A stretch of DNA of 64,000 nt from Janthinobacterium sp. 61 (GTDB lineage Bacteria; Pseudomonadota; Gammaproteobacteria; Burkholderiales; Burkholderiaceae_D): contig NZ_PJMQ01000001.1 in NCBI RefSeq assembly GCF_002846335.1, forward strand, positions 3,968,001 through 4,032,000, read 5' to 3'. The notes beneath the pieces are model-generated. The model did no database searches. It worked only from the letters and a program-made list of their open reading frames with translations, and had not been told where the DNA came from. Positions 1 to 9,572 of the stretch are shown in pieces. A program made the position numbers and the translations under genes. Numbering within the stretch: the stretch's first letter is position 1; each line of letters begins with the position of its first letter.

Positions 1-170
1 TCGATCAGGCTGGCCGTCAGCGCCAGGAAGGCGGCGTCGCCCAGCAAGATACAGTTGACTTCATGCCGCATGGCCCAGGCGGCGCGGATCGAAATTTCCG
101 GACCGACGCCGGCCGGTTCGCCACAGGTAATGGCGATGGCCGGGCGGCGTGCAAGGGGCAAGTTACTCAT
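1..170 (-). CDS. pdxA: 4-hydroxythreonine-4-phosphate dehydrogenase, N-terminal part (runs off window)
   Basis: Translating the minus strand from the ATG at 170 gives 56 codons starting [19 protein letters not shown] and continuing AGVGPEI, the conserved N-terminal signature of PdxA, followed by LLGDAAFL. PdxA oxidises and decarboxylates 4-phosphohydroxy-L-threonine in the DXP-dependent pyridoxal phosphate pathway and is cytoplasmic. The gene is cut by the left window edge, so catalytic metal ligands are not visible. It lies 19 bp downstream of surA and follows lptD-surA, a common betaproteobacterial order. It could be a PdxA paralogue, but the context argues for the biosynthetic gene. Confidence 0.9.
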   Translation of the reverse strand, partial: MSNLPLARRPAIAITCGEPAGVGPEISIRAAWAMRHEVNCILLGDAAFLALTASLI

Positions 171-189
171 GCGCAAATAGTCGGCAGCA

Positions 190-1617
190 TTACTGGTCTT
201 CCGCGCGGAATTCAACGTAGGCGCGGTCGCGCACTTCACGCGCCCAGTTTTCCGTCGCCTCTTCCAGTTTGCGTTCGCGCAAGGCGTTGCGCGCTGCGCT
301 GCGCTGCTTCTCTTTCGAGACGTCGTCGCTCTTGCGTTCCAGCACTTCGATCAGGTGGAAGCCAAAGCTCGATTCGATCGGCTGGCTCACTTCGCCCGGT
401 TTCAGCGCATTCATCGCCGTTTCGAATTCCGGCACGGTGTCGCCTGGATACAGCCAACCCAGGTCGCCGCCCTTGGCCGCCGAACCGTCGTTCGAGAACA
501 AACGGGCCAGGTCTTCGAACTTGGCAGCCTTGTTATCAAGACGCTCTTTCAATTCCAACAATTTGCGCTTTGCTTCGGCAGCCGACAAGGTCGGCGTAAT
601 TTTCAGCAAAATGTGGCGGGCATGCGTCTGCTGTACGGCAGCGACGGCTTGCGCTTCGGCTGCGCTGCGACGGTCCACCAGCTTCAGGATGTGGAAACCT
701 GTGTTGCTCTTGATGATAGGCGTGATCTGGCCAGGTTTCAATTTCACCAATTGTTCCGTGAACAGAGGTGGCAAGCGGTCGCTATGGCGCCAGCCAATAT
801 CGCCGCCACTCAGCGCATCGCTGGCGTCGGAATAGGTGGCGGCCATCTTGGCAAAATCGGCGCCCGTGCGCAACTGTCGGCTGACTTCTTCGGCGCGCGC
901 GCGGCGCGCGGCGATCTGTTCCGGGCTGGAGTTTTCCGGAATACGCACGAGAATCTGCGCCAGATTCAACTCGACCTGTTCGCTGGCCGCCGCTTTTTCC
1001 GCTTCCAGGAAGTTATCCACTTCGGAATCGGAAATCTGGATCTTGGCGTCGACTTCATGCTCGCGCAAGCGCTGCATGATGATTTCATCGCGGATTTCCT
1101 CGCGGAAGGTCGCAAACGGCGTGCCTTCTTTTTCCATCTGGTTGCGCAACTCTTGCACCGTCATTTTTTGCTGTTCAGCAATACGGCCAATCGCGCGGTC
1201 CAGGGTCAGGTCATCCACGCGCACGCCCATTTCCTTGGCCAGCTGCATTTGTGCGCGTTCAACGATCATGCGCTCCAGCAATTGACGACGCAGGTCGGCG
1301 GGATCGGGCAAAGGCACGTTCTGCGCCTTCATGCGCTGCTCCACGCTCTTGATACGGGCTTTCACTTCATTGCGCGTGATGACGTCGTCATTGACGACGA
1401 CGGCGATAGAATCGATGGTCTGGCCGCTGCTTGAGGCCGGTGGCGTGAAGCCCTTGACCGGTGCAACTGCCGCGGCAGCGGGCTTGGCCGCAGGCGCTGG
1501 CGCAGCCTGTTGCGCCCAGACACTACTGGCCGTGGCGCCGGAAATGGCGCACAACAAAACCGTTGCAATTTTGAGTTGGTGCATACTGGCATTACGCATA
1601 ATGTGTAGAGCGCTCAT
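190..1617 (-). CDS. surA: periplasmic peptidyl-prolyl isomerase and chaperone SurA
   Basis: A 475-aa exported protein. It has an N-terminal hydrophobic signal segment ending near SSVWAQ, an Ala/Pro-rich linker, the SurA_N chaperone domain from about residue 65 ([18 protein letters not shown]), and two parvulin-type rotamase domains at about 218-318 ([14 protein letters not shown]) and 331-430 ([14 protein letters not shown]). SurA escorts outer-membrane beta-barrels such as LptD through the periplasm to the BAM complex. The start is uncertain: in-frame ATGs at 1617, 1599 and 1584 all leave a usable signal peptide and none has a clear Shine-Dalgarno. It lies 70 bp downstream of lptD and just upstream of pdxA, suggesting one operon. 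Confidence 0.95.
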   Translation of the reverse strand: MSALHIMRNASMHQLKIATVLLCAISGATASSVWAQQAAPAPAAKPAAAAVAPVKGFTPPASSSGQTIDSIAVVVNDDVITRNEVKARIKSVEQRMKAQNVPLPDPADLRRQLLERMIVERAQMQLAKEMGVRVDDLTLDRAIGRIAEQQKMTVQELRNQMEKEGTPFATFREEIRDEIIMQRLREHEVDAKIQISDSEVDNFLEAEKAAASEQVELNLAQILVRIPENSSPEQIAARRARAEEVSRQLRTGADFAKMAATYSDASDALSGGDIGWRHSDRLPPLFTEQLVKLKPGQITPIIKSNTGFHILKLVDRRSAAEAQAVAAVQQTHARHILLKITPTLSAAEAKRKLLELKERLDNKAAKFEDLARLFSNDGSAAKGGDLGWLYPGDTVPEFETAMNALKPGEVSQPIESSFGFHLIEVLERKSDDVSKEKQRSAARNALRERKLEEATENWAREVRDRAYVEFRAEDQ

Positions 1618-1687
1618 GAGTTCGGGTGAATAAAAAAACCGGTTTGTGCCAGCGCCGGGAACACCGGCGGCGGCAACGGTGCCTATC

Positions 1688-3937
1688 TTAACGGAGTGGC
1701 TGGCTCAGTGCCTGGTAGCCAGGGATGGTTTTGGTAAATGTTTCCAGCCCATTCGCGCCCAGACCCAATCCATTCGACAGCCCAGTCAGTTCCAGCTGGA
1801 AGAAGATCGGCGTCGATGCCTTGTTGGCCGAGGTCACGAAACGCTGCGCCCCCATGCGGAACACCCAGCAGTCGCCCTTGTATTCCAGGCCGACCAGGCT
1901 TTCCAGCATGCGCCGGTCCAGCAGGGAGTAACTGATGCGTCCCACGCCATACAAGCGGTCCGTCAACGGCCATTGCGTCGACACTTCCGCATTGCGTATG
2001 CTGCCACGCTGAAAACGGTTACTAAAGTTCAATACTTTCTTGGCACCTGGCTGATATTGCAAGGTGTACGTCGAACTCATCAACTGGCGATCGCTGGGAT
2101 TGTACTGCACCAGGCTGTCGATGGTCCAAGTCTCCGACACGCGGCCCGTTGCTGCCAGCAGGATATCCGAACGGGACTGGTTGACCGGCGTGGTCGAATT
2201 GAGCTGCACGCGCTGGTCGGCAAAGTAGAAACGCTGGCCGAAGGTCAGGCGCATGCGCTCCGTGCCGTCCGTTTGCAGGAAGCGCGACACGACAGCAGCC
2301 GTGACCTGGTTGGCATCGCCGATGCGGTCGCTGCCAACAAAACGGTTTTCCGTGAAGATCTGCGTCAGGTTGAACGTGCCGGCTGCCGTATCGAAATTCG
2401 GGAACTGCGACTGGTCGCGGTACGGCGTATAGACATAGAACAGGCGCGGCTCCAGGGTTTGCGTGCCGCCCTTGGCGCCAAACAGATTCGTGTCGCGTTC
2501 GAACACCAGGCCACTGTCGACCGAAAAGGTGGGAACGGCGCGCGTAAACGACGTATCCGGAAACAGCGCCTTGGTCCTGGCATCGTTGTCGAGCTGATAC
2601 GCGCTGGCATTGAGCATCAGCTTGGGCGTGATGAAGTAGCCAGGGCGCACGATGGGGAAACTCACTTGCGGCACGGCGACGAGGCGCGATCCTTGTACGA
2701 GAGTCGGGTGCGCGAAGCGCGTCGCTTCCGCGTCGAAGGTCCAGTCGAAACCGCCCCAGACATCATATTTGCCAGCGTGAAAGTTCACCGCCGGCAAACG
2801 GTCATACGGCCGCGACACAGTCAGACTGGGATCTTTGGCGGCATCGGGGTCTTGCAGCACCTGGTAATTCTGTACGCGCGCCGTCAGGCTCCAGTCCTCG
2901 GTCCGGTAATCGGTGCGCAATTCGCGCAGCAACTGGCGCTCGGTGGCGGAGGCGACGTTTTTCGAAAAATCGTTCGGGTAATTATTGTCGGATGCGTCGC
3001 GCAGATCCCAGCTGTAAGTCCAGTCCTTGGCCAGCGCCTGCTCGTGCTTGGACTTGATCATGTAGCGGTTGGTCTTGGTCTGCTTGTCGTTGGGCAAGAA
3101 CTCAACCGACGTTTCGCCGTTGTACAAACCGGCATCCGTCTCGCCCATGTAGCGGCCCGTCGCACCGAGCTGGATGCCGCGCCGCTGAATGTAGCGCGGG
3201 TACAGGGTCAGGTCGCGGTTGGGCGCGATGTTCAGGTAATACGGCATCAGCAGCTCGAAACCGTTCTTCGAGGCAAAGCCCGGCGTGGGCGCCAGCCAGC
3301 CCGAGCGGCGCGCGCCCGACAGCGAAAACGAAATGCCCGGCGTACCCAGGATCGGCACGTCCTTAAAATAGATGATGGTCTTGCTGCCGGTGCCCACGTC
3401 GCGGCCCGTATCGAGGTTCAAGGTGCTCGATTTCAGGTACCAGTCCGGATTCGGCCCCTCGCAGGTACTGTACGTACCGTCGATAACATTGGCTTCGTCG
3501 GGGTTGATGAAGTCGACGCGCTCGGCCTTGCCCCGGCCGCCGCCCACTTCGAAGCGGTACGTCGGGTTGAGCAGGAAACCCTTGCCGGTCTCCATGTTCA
3601 GCTTCAGGACGTCACCCGTGTAGTAATCGCCGAAACGCCACATCTTGATATGGCCCTCGGCGTCGAACTGATCTTCAACTTGTTTGTAACAAGCTGTATC
3701 GGCCGTCATTTTTGTGGTTTTTCCGCGCTCAATCACGACATTTTGATCGAGATTGATCTCCCTTTCGGGCCGTCCGTTCATGCTGTTTGACGTCATGACG
3801 GTGGGCGCGTCGGGATCTTCCACATGCACCGGACGCGGTGCTTTCTGGGCGTGGGCAGGCACCGTCGTGGCGGCGACGAGCGCGCTGATGGCGAAAGCCC
3901 AGCGCTGCGAAGGGGGGGAGGCCGAAAACCAGCTCAT
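1688..3937 (-). CDS. lptD: LPS-assembly outer membrane protein LptD
   Basis: A 749-aa protein with a cleavable signal peptide (hydrophobic stretch to VPAHAQ around residue 31), an OstA-like beta-jellyroll around residues 60-170, and a long C-terminal region rich in alternating aromatic strands typical of the LptD barrel. Three cysteines are visible after the signal peptide (TACYKQ, STCEGP, GDCWVF). The E. coli protein has four with an adjacent C-terminal pair, so the disulfide pattern here must differ. LptD with LptE inserts lipopolysaccharide into the outer leaflet. It is the first gene of the lptD-surA-pdxA group. The upstream 99 bp to amgK holds a TATAAT on the minus strand (3991-3996) but no convincing -35. 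Confidence 0.95.
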   Translation of the reverse strand: MSWFSASPPSQRWAFAISALVAATTVPAHAQKAPRPVHVEDPDAPTVMTSNSMNGRPEREINLDQNVVIERGKTTKMTADTACYKQVEDQFDAEGHIKMWRFGDYYTGDVLKLNMETGKGFLLNPTYRFEVGGGRGKAERVDFINPDEANVIDGTYSTCEGPNPDWYLKSSTLNLDTGRDVGTGSKTIIYFKDVPILGTPGISFSLSGARRSGWLAPTPGFASKNGFELLMPYYLNIAPNRDLTLYPRYIQRRGIQLGATGRYMGETDAGLYNGETSVEFLPNDKQTKTNRYMIKSKHEQALAKDWTYSWDLRDASDNNYPNDFSKNVASATERQLLRELRTDYRTEDWSLTARVQNYQVLQDPDAAKDPSLTVSRPYDRLPAVNFHAGKYDVWGGFDWTFDAEATRFAHPTLVQGSRLVAVPQVSFPIVRPGYFITPKLMLNASAYQLDNDARTKALFPDTSFTRAVPTFSVDSGLVFERDTNLFGAKGGTQTLEPRLFYVYTPYRDQSQFPNFDTAAGTFNLTQIFTENRFVGSDRIGDANQVTAAVVSRFLQTDGTERMRLTFGQRFYFADQRVQLNSTTPVNQSRSDILLAATGRVSETWTIDSLVQYNPSDRQLMSSTYTLQYQPGAKKVLNFSNRFQRGSIRNAEVSTQWPLTDRLYGVGRISYSLLDRRMLESLVGLEYKGDCWVFRMGAQRFVTSANKASTPIFFQLELTGLSNGLGLGANGLETFTKTIPGYQALSQPLR

Positions 3938-4036
3938 GAATTGGAAGGGGCAAGCACCATTGACAGGCGATTTTTTAATTTGAATCCCTTATTATATGGG
4001 AATCTGCATCATCAACCCGATTCCACAGGCCGCTTA

Positions 4037-5104
4037 ATGTCATTCTCTTCCAATTCCTCCACCGCGCCGGCCCAGGCCGACGCTCGCCTGACCCTGTTGA
4101 AAGCCTGGTTGACCTCGCTTAACCTCGTCGCGCCCGAATCCGCCCGCCCCGCTTCCAGCGATGCCAGCTTCCGTCGCTACTACCGTCTCGATATGCTGCC
4201 AGGCAATGCAACATTGCCGGGAAGTACACTGATTGCCATGGATGCGCCGCCCGAGCGCGAAAACGTGCCGGCCTTTGTCAAGGTAGCCGGCTTGCTGAAA
4301 GGCGCCGGCGTGTCCGTGCCCGAGATCATCGCGCAAGACCTGGACAACGGCTTCCTGCTGCTCTCCGACCTGGGCACGACCACGTATCTCGACGCGCTGA
4401 ACCACGACAATGCCAGCGTGCTGTACGCCGAAGCGCTGGAGTCGCTGATGAAAATCCAGCTGGCAAGCCAGCCCGACGTGCTGCCCGAGTTCGACCGCGC
4501 CTTCATCCTGCGCGAAATGAATCTGTTCCCGGAATGGTTCATCGGCAAGCACCTGGGCGCCACCTTGACGGATGTGCAACAAACCCAGCTGGACAAGGTC
4601 TTCGAGGTCATCACGGCGAATATTTTGTCGCAACAACAAGTATTCATGCACCGCGACTACCATTCGCGCAATTTGATGCACATCAACGATGGTTCGATCC
4701 CGAATCCCGGCATCCTCGATTTCCAGGACGCCGTCTTCGGTCCCGTCACTTATGACATCGCCTCGCTGCTGCGCGACGCCTACCTCCAGTGGGATGAAGA
4801 ATTGGTGCTCGACTGGGTAATCCGCTACTGGCAACGCGCCAAGCAGCTGGGCTTGCCCGTCAATCCAGACATCGACGCCTTCTACCGCGATTTCGAATTC
4901 ACGGCCCTGCAGCGCCACCTGAAAATCCTCGGCCTGTTCGCGCGCCTGAATTACCGCGATGGCAAGGATCTGTACATGGGCGACTTGCCAACCGTGCTCG
5001 ACTACGTGCGCAAGACAGCCAACCGCTATACGGAACTCAAGCCGCTGGTGCGTCTGCTCGATGCGCTGGAGAATAAAACGCCCCAAGTCGGCTATACCTT
5101 CTGA
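4037..5104 (+). CDS. amgK: N-acetylmuramate/N-acetylglucosamine kinase AmgK
   Basis: A 355-aa cytoplasmic kinase of the aminoglycoside phosphotransferase fold. The catalytic loop MHRDYHSRNLM (HxDxxxxN) and the metal-binding DFQ motif in ILDFQDAVFGP are intact. AmgK phosphorylates MurNAc at C1, giving MurNAc-1-P for MurU in the peptidoglycan-recycling shortcut that bypasses de novo UDP-MurNAc synthesis. The start ATG at 4037 was chosen over an upstream in-frame codon that would run into the lptD promoter region. murU follows 164 bp downstream, separated by a palindromic repeat that begins 1 bp after the stop codon. Family and neighbour agree, so the call is firm. Confidence 0.9.
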   Translation: MSFSSNSSTAPAQADARLTLLKAWLTSLNLVAPESARPASSDASFRRYYRLDMLPGNATLPGSTLIAMDAPPERENVPAFVKVAGLLKGAGVSVPEIIAQDLDNGFLLLSDLGTTTYLDALNHDNASVLYAEALESLMKIQLASQPDVLPEFDRAFILREMNLFPEWFIGKHLGATLTDVQQTQLDKVFEVITANILSQQQVFMHRDYHSRNLMHINDGSIPNPGILDFQDAVFGPVTYDIASLLRDAYLQWDEELVLDWVIRYWQRAKQLGLPVNPDIDAFYRDFEFTALQRHLKILGLFARLNYRDGKDLYMGDLPTVLDYVRKTANRYTELKPLVRLLDALENKTPQVGYTF

Positions 5105-5105
5105 G

Positions 5106-5225
5106 GACACCGGCCAAAACCTACTGCGCGTCGAGCTTTGCGGCCGGCGATGCTCACCGTACTAGAGTACGGTTGCGCTTCTCGGCCACAAATCACTGCC
5201 GCTCGCTACGGTTTTGTCCAGTGTC
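5106..5225 (+). repeat. palindromic intergenic repeat, copy 1 of 3
   Basis: A 120-bp element starting 1 bp after the amgK stop. Its ends form a 16-bp inverted repeat with 14 matches (GACACCGGCCAAAACC at the left; the right end reads GACACTGGACAAAACC in reverse complement). The centre contains CCGTACTAGAGTACGG, a 7-bp hairpin. Copies 2 and 3 are at 18928-19060 and 52766-52885. It lies between two genes expected to be co-transcribed, so it would be in the amgK-murU transcript. Confidence 0.85.
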
Positions 5226-5268
5226 GTGACTGCAGAAAAATTACTGAACAAATCAGAAAAGACTACCC

Positions 5269-5988
5269 ATGAAAGCCATGATCTTTGCCGCAGGCCGCGG
5301 TGAACGGATGCGTCCGCTTACCGATACCTGTCCCAAACCGCTGCTGAAAGTGCACGGCCGTCCGCTGATCGTCTGGCATGTGCTGAACCTGGTGCGCGCC
5401 GGCATCACGGACATCGTCATCAACCACTCCCACCTGGGCCATCAGATTGAGGAAACCCTGGGCGACGGCAGCGCGTATGGCGCGCGCATCGCCTATTCGC
5501 CGGAAAGCACGCCGCTGGAAACGGCGGGCGGCATCGCCCAGGCGCGCCACTTGCTGGGAGAGGAACCGTTTCTCGCCATTTCCGGCGACATCTATTGTCC
5601 CTACTTTGATTTCAAGCAAGTACTCGATGTGCTGGCCGACAAGGATGTACTTGGCACGCCGTATCCGGCCGACCAGCGCGACATCGCCTGGACTTACCTG
5701 GTGCCCAATCCCGACTTCCATCCGAAGGGCGACTTCGGCCTGACCTTGTTTGCTATCAACAATACCGACGAAACCAAATGGACCTTCGCCAATATCGGCG
5801 TGTACCGTCCTGAAATGTTCGACGGCATCGCGCCGGGCAGCCACGCCAGGCTTGGCGACCTGCTGCGCAAGTACGCGGACCAGGGCCGCGTGGGCGGCGA
5901 AGTCTATACTGGCGAGTGGACCAATGTGGGCACCCCAAAGCAGCTCGACGCGCTCAATGGCGTAACGGCCAAGGTGGACGCGGCATGA
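5269..5988 (+). CDS. murU: N-acetylmuramate alpha-1-phosphate uridylyltransferase MurU
   Basis: A 239-aa nucleotidyltransferase. The N-terminal motif AAGRGERMRPLT...CPKPL is the NTP-binding signature of sugar-1-phosphate nucleotidyltransferases, and AISGDIYCPY carries the conserved Asp for the metal. MurU converts MurNAc-1-P and UTP to UDP-MurNAc. Next to amgK this assignment is much more likely than glucose-1-phosphate thymidylyltransferase or mannose-1-phosphate guanylyltransferase, which share the fold. No strong ribosome-binding site precedes the ATG. The stop codon overlaps the start of the next gene (ATGA), so translation is probably coupled to pepP. Confidence 0.9.
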   Translation: MKAMIFAAGRGERMRPLTDTCPKPLLKVHGRPLIVWHVLNLVRAGITDIVINHSHLGHQIEETLGDGSAYGARIAYSPESTPLETAGGIAQARHLLGEEPFLAISGDIYCPYFDFKQVLDVLADKDVLGTPYPADQRDIAWTYLVPNPDFHPKGDFGLTLFAINNTDETKWTFANIGVYRPEMFDGIAPGSHARLGDLLRKYADQGRVGGEVYTGEWTNVGTPKQLDALNGVTAKVDAA

Positions 5989-7310
5989 TGGGCAATTACG
6001 CGGCACGGCGCGCGGCGCTGCTGGCGCAGATGCTGCCGGGCAGCGTGGCCATCCTCGCCACGGCGCCCGAAGTGCCGCGCAACAGCGATTGCGACTATCC
6101 GTATCGCCACGACAGCTATTTTTACTACCTCAGTGGTTTCACGGAACCTGACAGCGCCGTGGCGCTGGTGGCCGCCAGCGCCACGGCACCCGCGCGCGCC
6201 ATCCTGTTTTGCCGCGCCAAAAACACGGAGCGCGAAATCTGGGACGGTTTCCGCCATGGCCCCGAGGCGGCGCGCGCCACCTTCGGCTTCGACGCGGCCT
6301 TCCCCATCGAGGAACTCGACGTGGAAATGACGCGCCTGCTGGCCGACTCTCCGGCCATTTACTATGCGCTGGGCGGCAGCCTCGATGCGCAAGTGAAAGT
6401 CTGGCGGCACAACGTGCGGCAAAAGGCACGTAGCGGTGTCACGGCACCCGCCATCGCGCATGAGATCAACGGCATGCTCGACGCCATGCGCCTGCTGAAA
6501 GACCCGCAAGAACAAGACCTGATGCGCCGCGCGGCCGCCATTTCCAGCGCCGCCCACGCGCGCGCCATGCGCGCCACGCGGCCCGGCATGCACGAATACG
6601 CGCTGGAAGCGGAACTGCTGTACGAATTCCGGCGCAACGGCGCGCAGTTCCCCGCATATTCTTCCATTGTGGCCGGTGGCGACAATGCCTGCATCCTGCA
6701 TTACAGCGCCAACAACGCCGTCTTGAAAGAAGGCGAACTGGTGCTGGTCGACGCAGGCTGCGAACTCGATGGCTATGCCTCCGACATCACGCGTACCTGG
6801 CCCGTCAACGGCCGCTTCAGCGGCCCGCAGCGGGCGCTGTATGAACTGGTGCTGGCAGCGCAGCAGGCGGCGCTGGACATGGTGCGCCCCGGCTTGCCGC
6901 ATAGCGCCATCCACGAGGCGGCCGTGCAGGTGCTGGCGCAGGGCATGCTGGATTTGAAATTGCTGGAGCGGCAAAAAAGCGGCAGCGTGCAGGATGTCAT
7001 CGCCGACAAGTCCTATATGCCCTTTTATATGCACGGCACCAGCCACTGGCTGGGCATGGACGTGCACGACGTGGGCGCCTACCGCGACACGGGCGCGCCC
7101 GGAAAGCCGTGGCGCGCTTTGGCACCGGGCATGGTGCTGACGGTGGAGCCGGGCATCTATGTGCGCCCCGGCGCGGGCGTGCCGGAGCAGTTCTGGCATA
7201 CCGGCATCCGCATCGAAGACGATGTGCTGGTCACGCCGCAAGGCCATGAAGTCTTCAGCTCGGCGCCCAAAAGCGTCGCTGAAATCGAACAACTGATGTC
7301 ACAGGATTGA
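5985..7310 (+). CDS. pepP: Xaa-Pro aminopeptidase (M24B)
   Basis: A 441-aa aminopeptidase P. The N-terminal AMP_N domain spans roughly residues 1-130 and the C-terminal pita-bread M24 domain has all five metal-ligand regions visible: VDAGCELDGYASDITR (two Asp), HGTSHWLGMDVHD (His), VEPGIY (Glu) and RIEDDVLVT (Glu). It removes N-terminal residues preceding proline in the cytoplasm. Two adjacent ATGs at 5985 and 5988 are possible starts; the first overlaps the murU stop. Gene order murU-pepP-ubiH is common in Burkholderiales. Confidence 0.93.
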   Translation: MMGNYAARRAALLAQMLPGSVAILATAPEVPRNSDCDYPYRHDSYFYYLSGFTEPDSAVALVAASATAPARAILFCRAKNTEREIWDGFRHGPEAARATFGFDAAFPIEELDVEMTRLLADSPAIYYALGGSLDAQVKVWRHNVRQKARSGVTAPAIAHEINGMLDAMRLLKDPQEQDLMRRAAAISSAAHARAMRATRPGMHEYALEAELLYEFRRNGAQFPAYSSIVAGGDNACILHYSANNAVLKEGELVLVDAGCELDGYASDITRTWPVNGRFSGPQRALYELVLAAQQAALDMVRPGLPHSAIHEAAVQVLAQGMLDLKLLERQKSGSVQDVIADKSYMPFYMHGTSHWLGMDVHDVGAYRDTGAPGKPWRALAPGMVLTVEPGIYVRPGAGVPEQFWHTGIRIEDDVLVTPQGHEVFSSAPKSVAEIEQLMSQD

Positions 7311-7318
7311 CGCCGCGC

Positions 7319-8461
7319 ATGCATACACCGTCCACTTTCGATCTCGCCATCTGCGGCGCCGGCCCCGTCGGCATGGCGCTGGCCGCCCTGCTGGTGCAGC
7401 GGGGCGCACGCGCCGCCGGCATCGCCCTGCTCGACGCCAAATCCATCGAGCAAGCCAGGCGCGACCCGCGCACCATCGCCCTGTCGCATGGCAGCCGCCA
7501 GATTCTCGAGGAAGCGGGCGCCTGGCCTGTGGAGGCGACGACTATCCACCAGATTCACGTCTCGCGCCGCGGCCAGTTCGGGCGCAGCCTGATGGACCGC
7601 AGCGAGCATGGCGTCGAGGCGCTCGGCTATGTGGCGCGCTATGGCGCCGTCGTCAGCGCGCTGGCCGATGTATGCGAGCGCCTGGGCGTGGTCAGCTTGC
7701 GTCCGGCGCTGGTGACGGGTAGTGCGGAGGATACCGACGGCGTCAGCGTGCAAATCGAGCAGGCAGGCGCCACGTCAAGCTTGCGCGCCAACCTGCTGGT
7801 ACAGGCCGAAGGAGGCCTGTTCGGCCAGCAGGCAGAGCGCGCCGTCAGCCGCGATTATGGCCAAAGCGCCATCATTGCCCATGTGCGTACCAGCGCTCCC
7901 ATCGCCCACCGGGCCTATGAGCGCTTCACCGACGAAGGCCCGCTGGCCCTGCTGCCGCAGGACGACGGCTACGCGCTGGTGTGGTGCGTTCCGCCGACGC
8001 GCGCCGAACAATTGTTGGCCCTGGACGACGCGGTCTTCCTGGCGCGCCTGGGCGCCGCCTTCGGCAGCCGCCTGGGACGCTTTACCCACACGACGGCGCG
8101 CCTGGCCTATCCGCTGGGCCTGAACGCGCAGGCGGGCGGCACGGCGCGCACGGTCGCCATCGGCAATGCGGCGCAAACTCTGCACCCGGTGGCGGGGCAA
8201 GGCCTGAACCTTGGCTTGCGCGACGCCGCCGTGCTGGCCCGCGTGCTGGCGCAGGACAGCAGCCCCGCAGGGCTGGAACGCTACGCCAGCCTGCGCCAGG
8301 CAGACCGGGGACTGACCGTGCGCGTCACTGACACCATGGCGCGCATTTTCACGGGCAGCGCTCCCACGCAAGGCTTGCTGGGCCTGGCGCTGGGCTTGCT
8401 GGATGCCTTCAGCCCGGCGCGCAAAAGTTTGGCGGAACTGATGATGTACGGCCGCCGCTGA
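7319..8461 (+). CDS. FAD-dependent monooxygenase, UbiH/UbiF family
   Basis: A 380-aa flavoprotein hydroxylase. An N-terminal GAGPVGMALAALL binds the FAD ADP moiety, DPRTIALSHGSRQ matches the conserved ubiquinone-hydroxylase region, and GNAAQTLHPVAGQGLNLGLRD is the second FAD motif with the UbiH-type signature. It probably hydroxylates the ring of a ubiquinone precursor at the membrane. An ATG at 7319 is used here; a TTG at 7307 overlapping the pepP stop (TTGA) is in frame and is an alternative coupled start. UbiH is the likeliest subfamily from position after pepP, but the exact ring carbon cannot be fixed from sequence alone. Confidence 0.85.
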   Translation: MHTPSTFDLAICGAGPVGMALAALLVQRGARAAGIALLDAKSIEQARRDPRTIALSHGSRQILEEAGAWPVEATTIHQIHVSRRGQFGRSLMDRSEHGVEALGYVARYGAVVSALADVCERLGVVSLRPALVTGSAEDTDGVSVQIEQAGATSSLRANLLVQAEGGLFGQQAERAVSRDYGQSAIIAHVRTSAPIAHRAYERFTDEGPLALLPQDDGYALVWCVPPTRAEQLLALDDAVFLARLGAAFGSRLGRFTHTTARLAYPLGLNAQAGGTARTVAIGNAAQTLHPVAGQGLNLGLRDAAVLARVLAQDSSPAGLERYASLRQADRGLTVRVTDTMARIFTGSAPTQGLLGLALGLLDAFSPARKSLAELMMYGRR

Positions 8462-8571
8462 GTCTCCGCCATCCTGGAACGGGCGAAAAAGAAACAGGGC
8501 GCATATCCGGCATGGAGTAAACCGCCTGCGGATGCGACAATGGCTGTCACCTGGCTTTCGGCGACCGTTCC

Positions 8572-9525
8572 ATGACAGATGCTTTGCCCGCAGCACCGCC
8601 TGCCGCTCTTCCCGCAGTACTTTTTTCCCGTCTGCTGGAAGATTCCCTCGACGCCGTGATCATCATCGATGAACATTGCCGCATCCGCTATATCAATGGC
8701 GCCATGCAGGCACTGTCGGGCTATGCCAGTGGGGAATTGCTGGGCCAAACCCTGAACGGCCTGCTGCCCGACGCCGTCGGTGCGCAGCACGACAACCACG
8801 TGATCAACTACATCCGCAGCTCGCGCACCTCCAGCGTGCTGGGCAAGATACGCGAATTCGCCATCCGCCACCGCAACGCGCAGATGATCCCCATCGAAAT
8901 GAAGGCGCTGGACCTGGGCGTGGTCGACGGCATGCGCTATTTCGGCGCCTTTTTGCTCGACGTACGCGAACGGCGCGAACTGGCGGTAAAAAATGCCAGC
9001 CTGCTGGCGCAGCTGGAACAGCAGGCGCTGCACGATGCGCTGACGGCGCTGCCCAACCGGCGCTCCTATGAAGCCCAGGCCGCGCAGGCGATGGCGCGCG
9101 CGGCGCGCAGCGGCGCCGCCCTGAGCGTGGGCGTGGCCGACCTCGACCACTTCAAGAAGATCAACGACCGTTATGGCCATGCCGTGGGCGACGCCGTGCT
9201 GCGCACGGTGGCGCAGGCGCTGCGCGACACGGGACGCATCACTGACGTGGCAGCGCGTCTCGGCGGCGAGGAATTTGGCCTGTTGTTCCCCGACGCCAGC
9301 CTGCAGCAGGCACACCAGGTGGCCGAACGCATCCGCGCGGCGGTAGCCGCCGCCGTCACCTCCTTGCCCGATGGCCGCCAGCTGCAGGTGACCATCAGCA
9401 TCGGCGTGGCCTCATTGATCGCTGGCGCCAGCCTCGACGCGGCCATGTCGGATGCCGACAAGGCCCTGTATGTAGCCAAGCATCAGGGGCGCAACCAGGT
9501 CGTCGCGGCATCGGCCGACCAATAA
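8572..9525 (+). CDS. PAS-GGDEF diguanylate cyclase
   Basis: A 317-aa soluble protein. A PAS domain covers about residues 15-135 (DSLDAVIIIDEHCRIRYING), followed by a short coiled linker and a GGDEF domain from about 145 (HDALTALPNRR). The active site is GGEEF at 231-235 and an RxxD inhibitory site (RITD, 222-225) lies exactly five residues upstream, so an active, product-inhibited cyclase making cyclic di-GMP is expected. No membrane segment or receiver is present, so the PAS domain is the likely sensor; its ligand is unknown. It stands alone between ubiH and the transhydrogenase operon with a weak ribosome-binding site. Confidence 0.9.
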   Translation: MTDALPAAPPAALPAVLFSRLLEDSLDAVIIIDEHCRIRYINGAMQALSGYASGELLGQTLNGLLPDAVGAQHDNHVINYIRSSRTSSVLGKIREFAIRHRNAQMIPIEMKALDLGVVDGMRYFGAFLLDVRERRELAVKNASLLAQLEQQALHDALTALPNRRSYEAQAAQAMARAARSGAALSVGVADLDHFKKINDRYGHAVGDAVLRTVAQALRDTGRITDVAARLGGEEFGLLFPDASLQQAHQVAERIRAAVAAAVTSLPDGRQLQVTISIGVASLIAGASLDAAMSDADKALYVAKHQGRNQVVAASADQ

Positions 9526-9548
9526 AAACGGCCCGCGCAAGGCGGGCC
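9524..9548 (-). terminator. intrinsic terminator of the pnt operon
   Basis: On the minus strand a 7-bp GC stem (GGCCCGC/GCGGGCC, 9530-9548) is followed by a run of five T. It lies 24 bp after the pntB stop. Confidence 0.8.
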
Positions 9549-9572
9549 ATCTTCGTAGCATAAGGCATTACC

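Noticed and set aside
1646..3790. Open frame of 714 codons antisense to lptD
   Set aside because: Composition is Arg/His/Val-rich with no recognisable motif, and the opposite strand is unmistakably LptD.
3960..3996. TTGACA and TATTAT as a plus-strand promoter for amgK
   Set aside because: The spacing is about 24 bp, too long for a sigma-70 promoter. The TATAAT on the minus strand lacks a matching -35, so no promoter is annotated.
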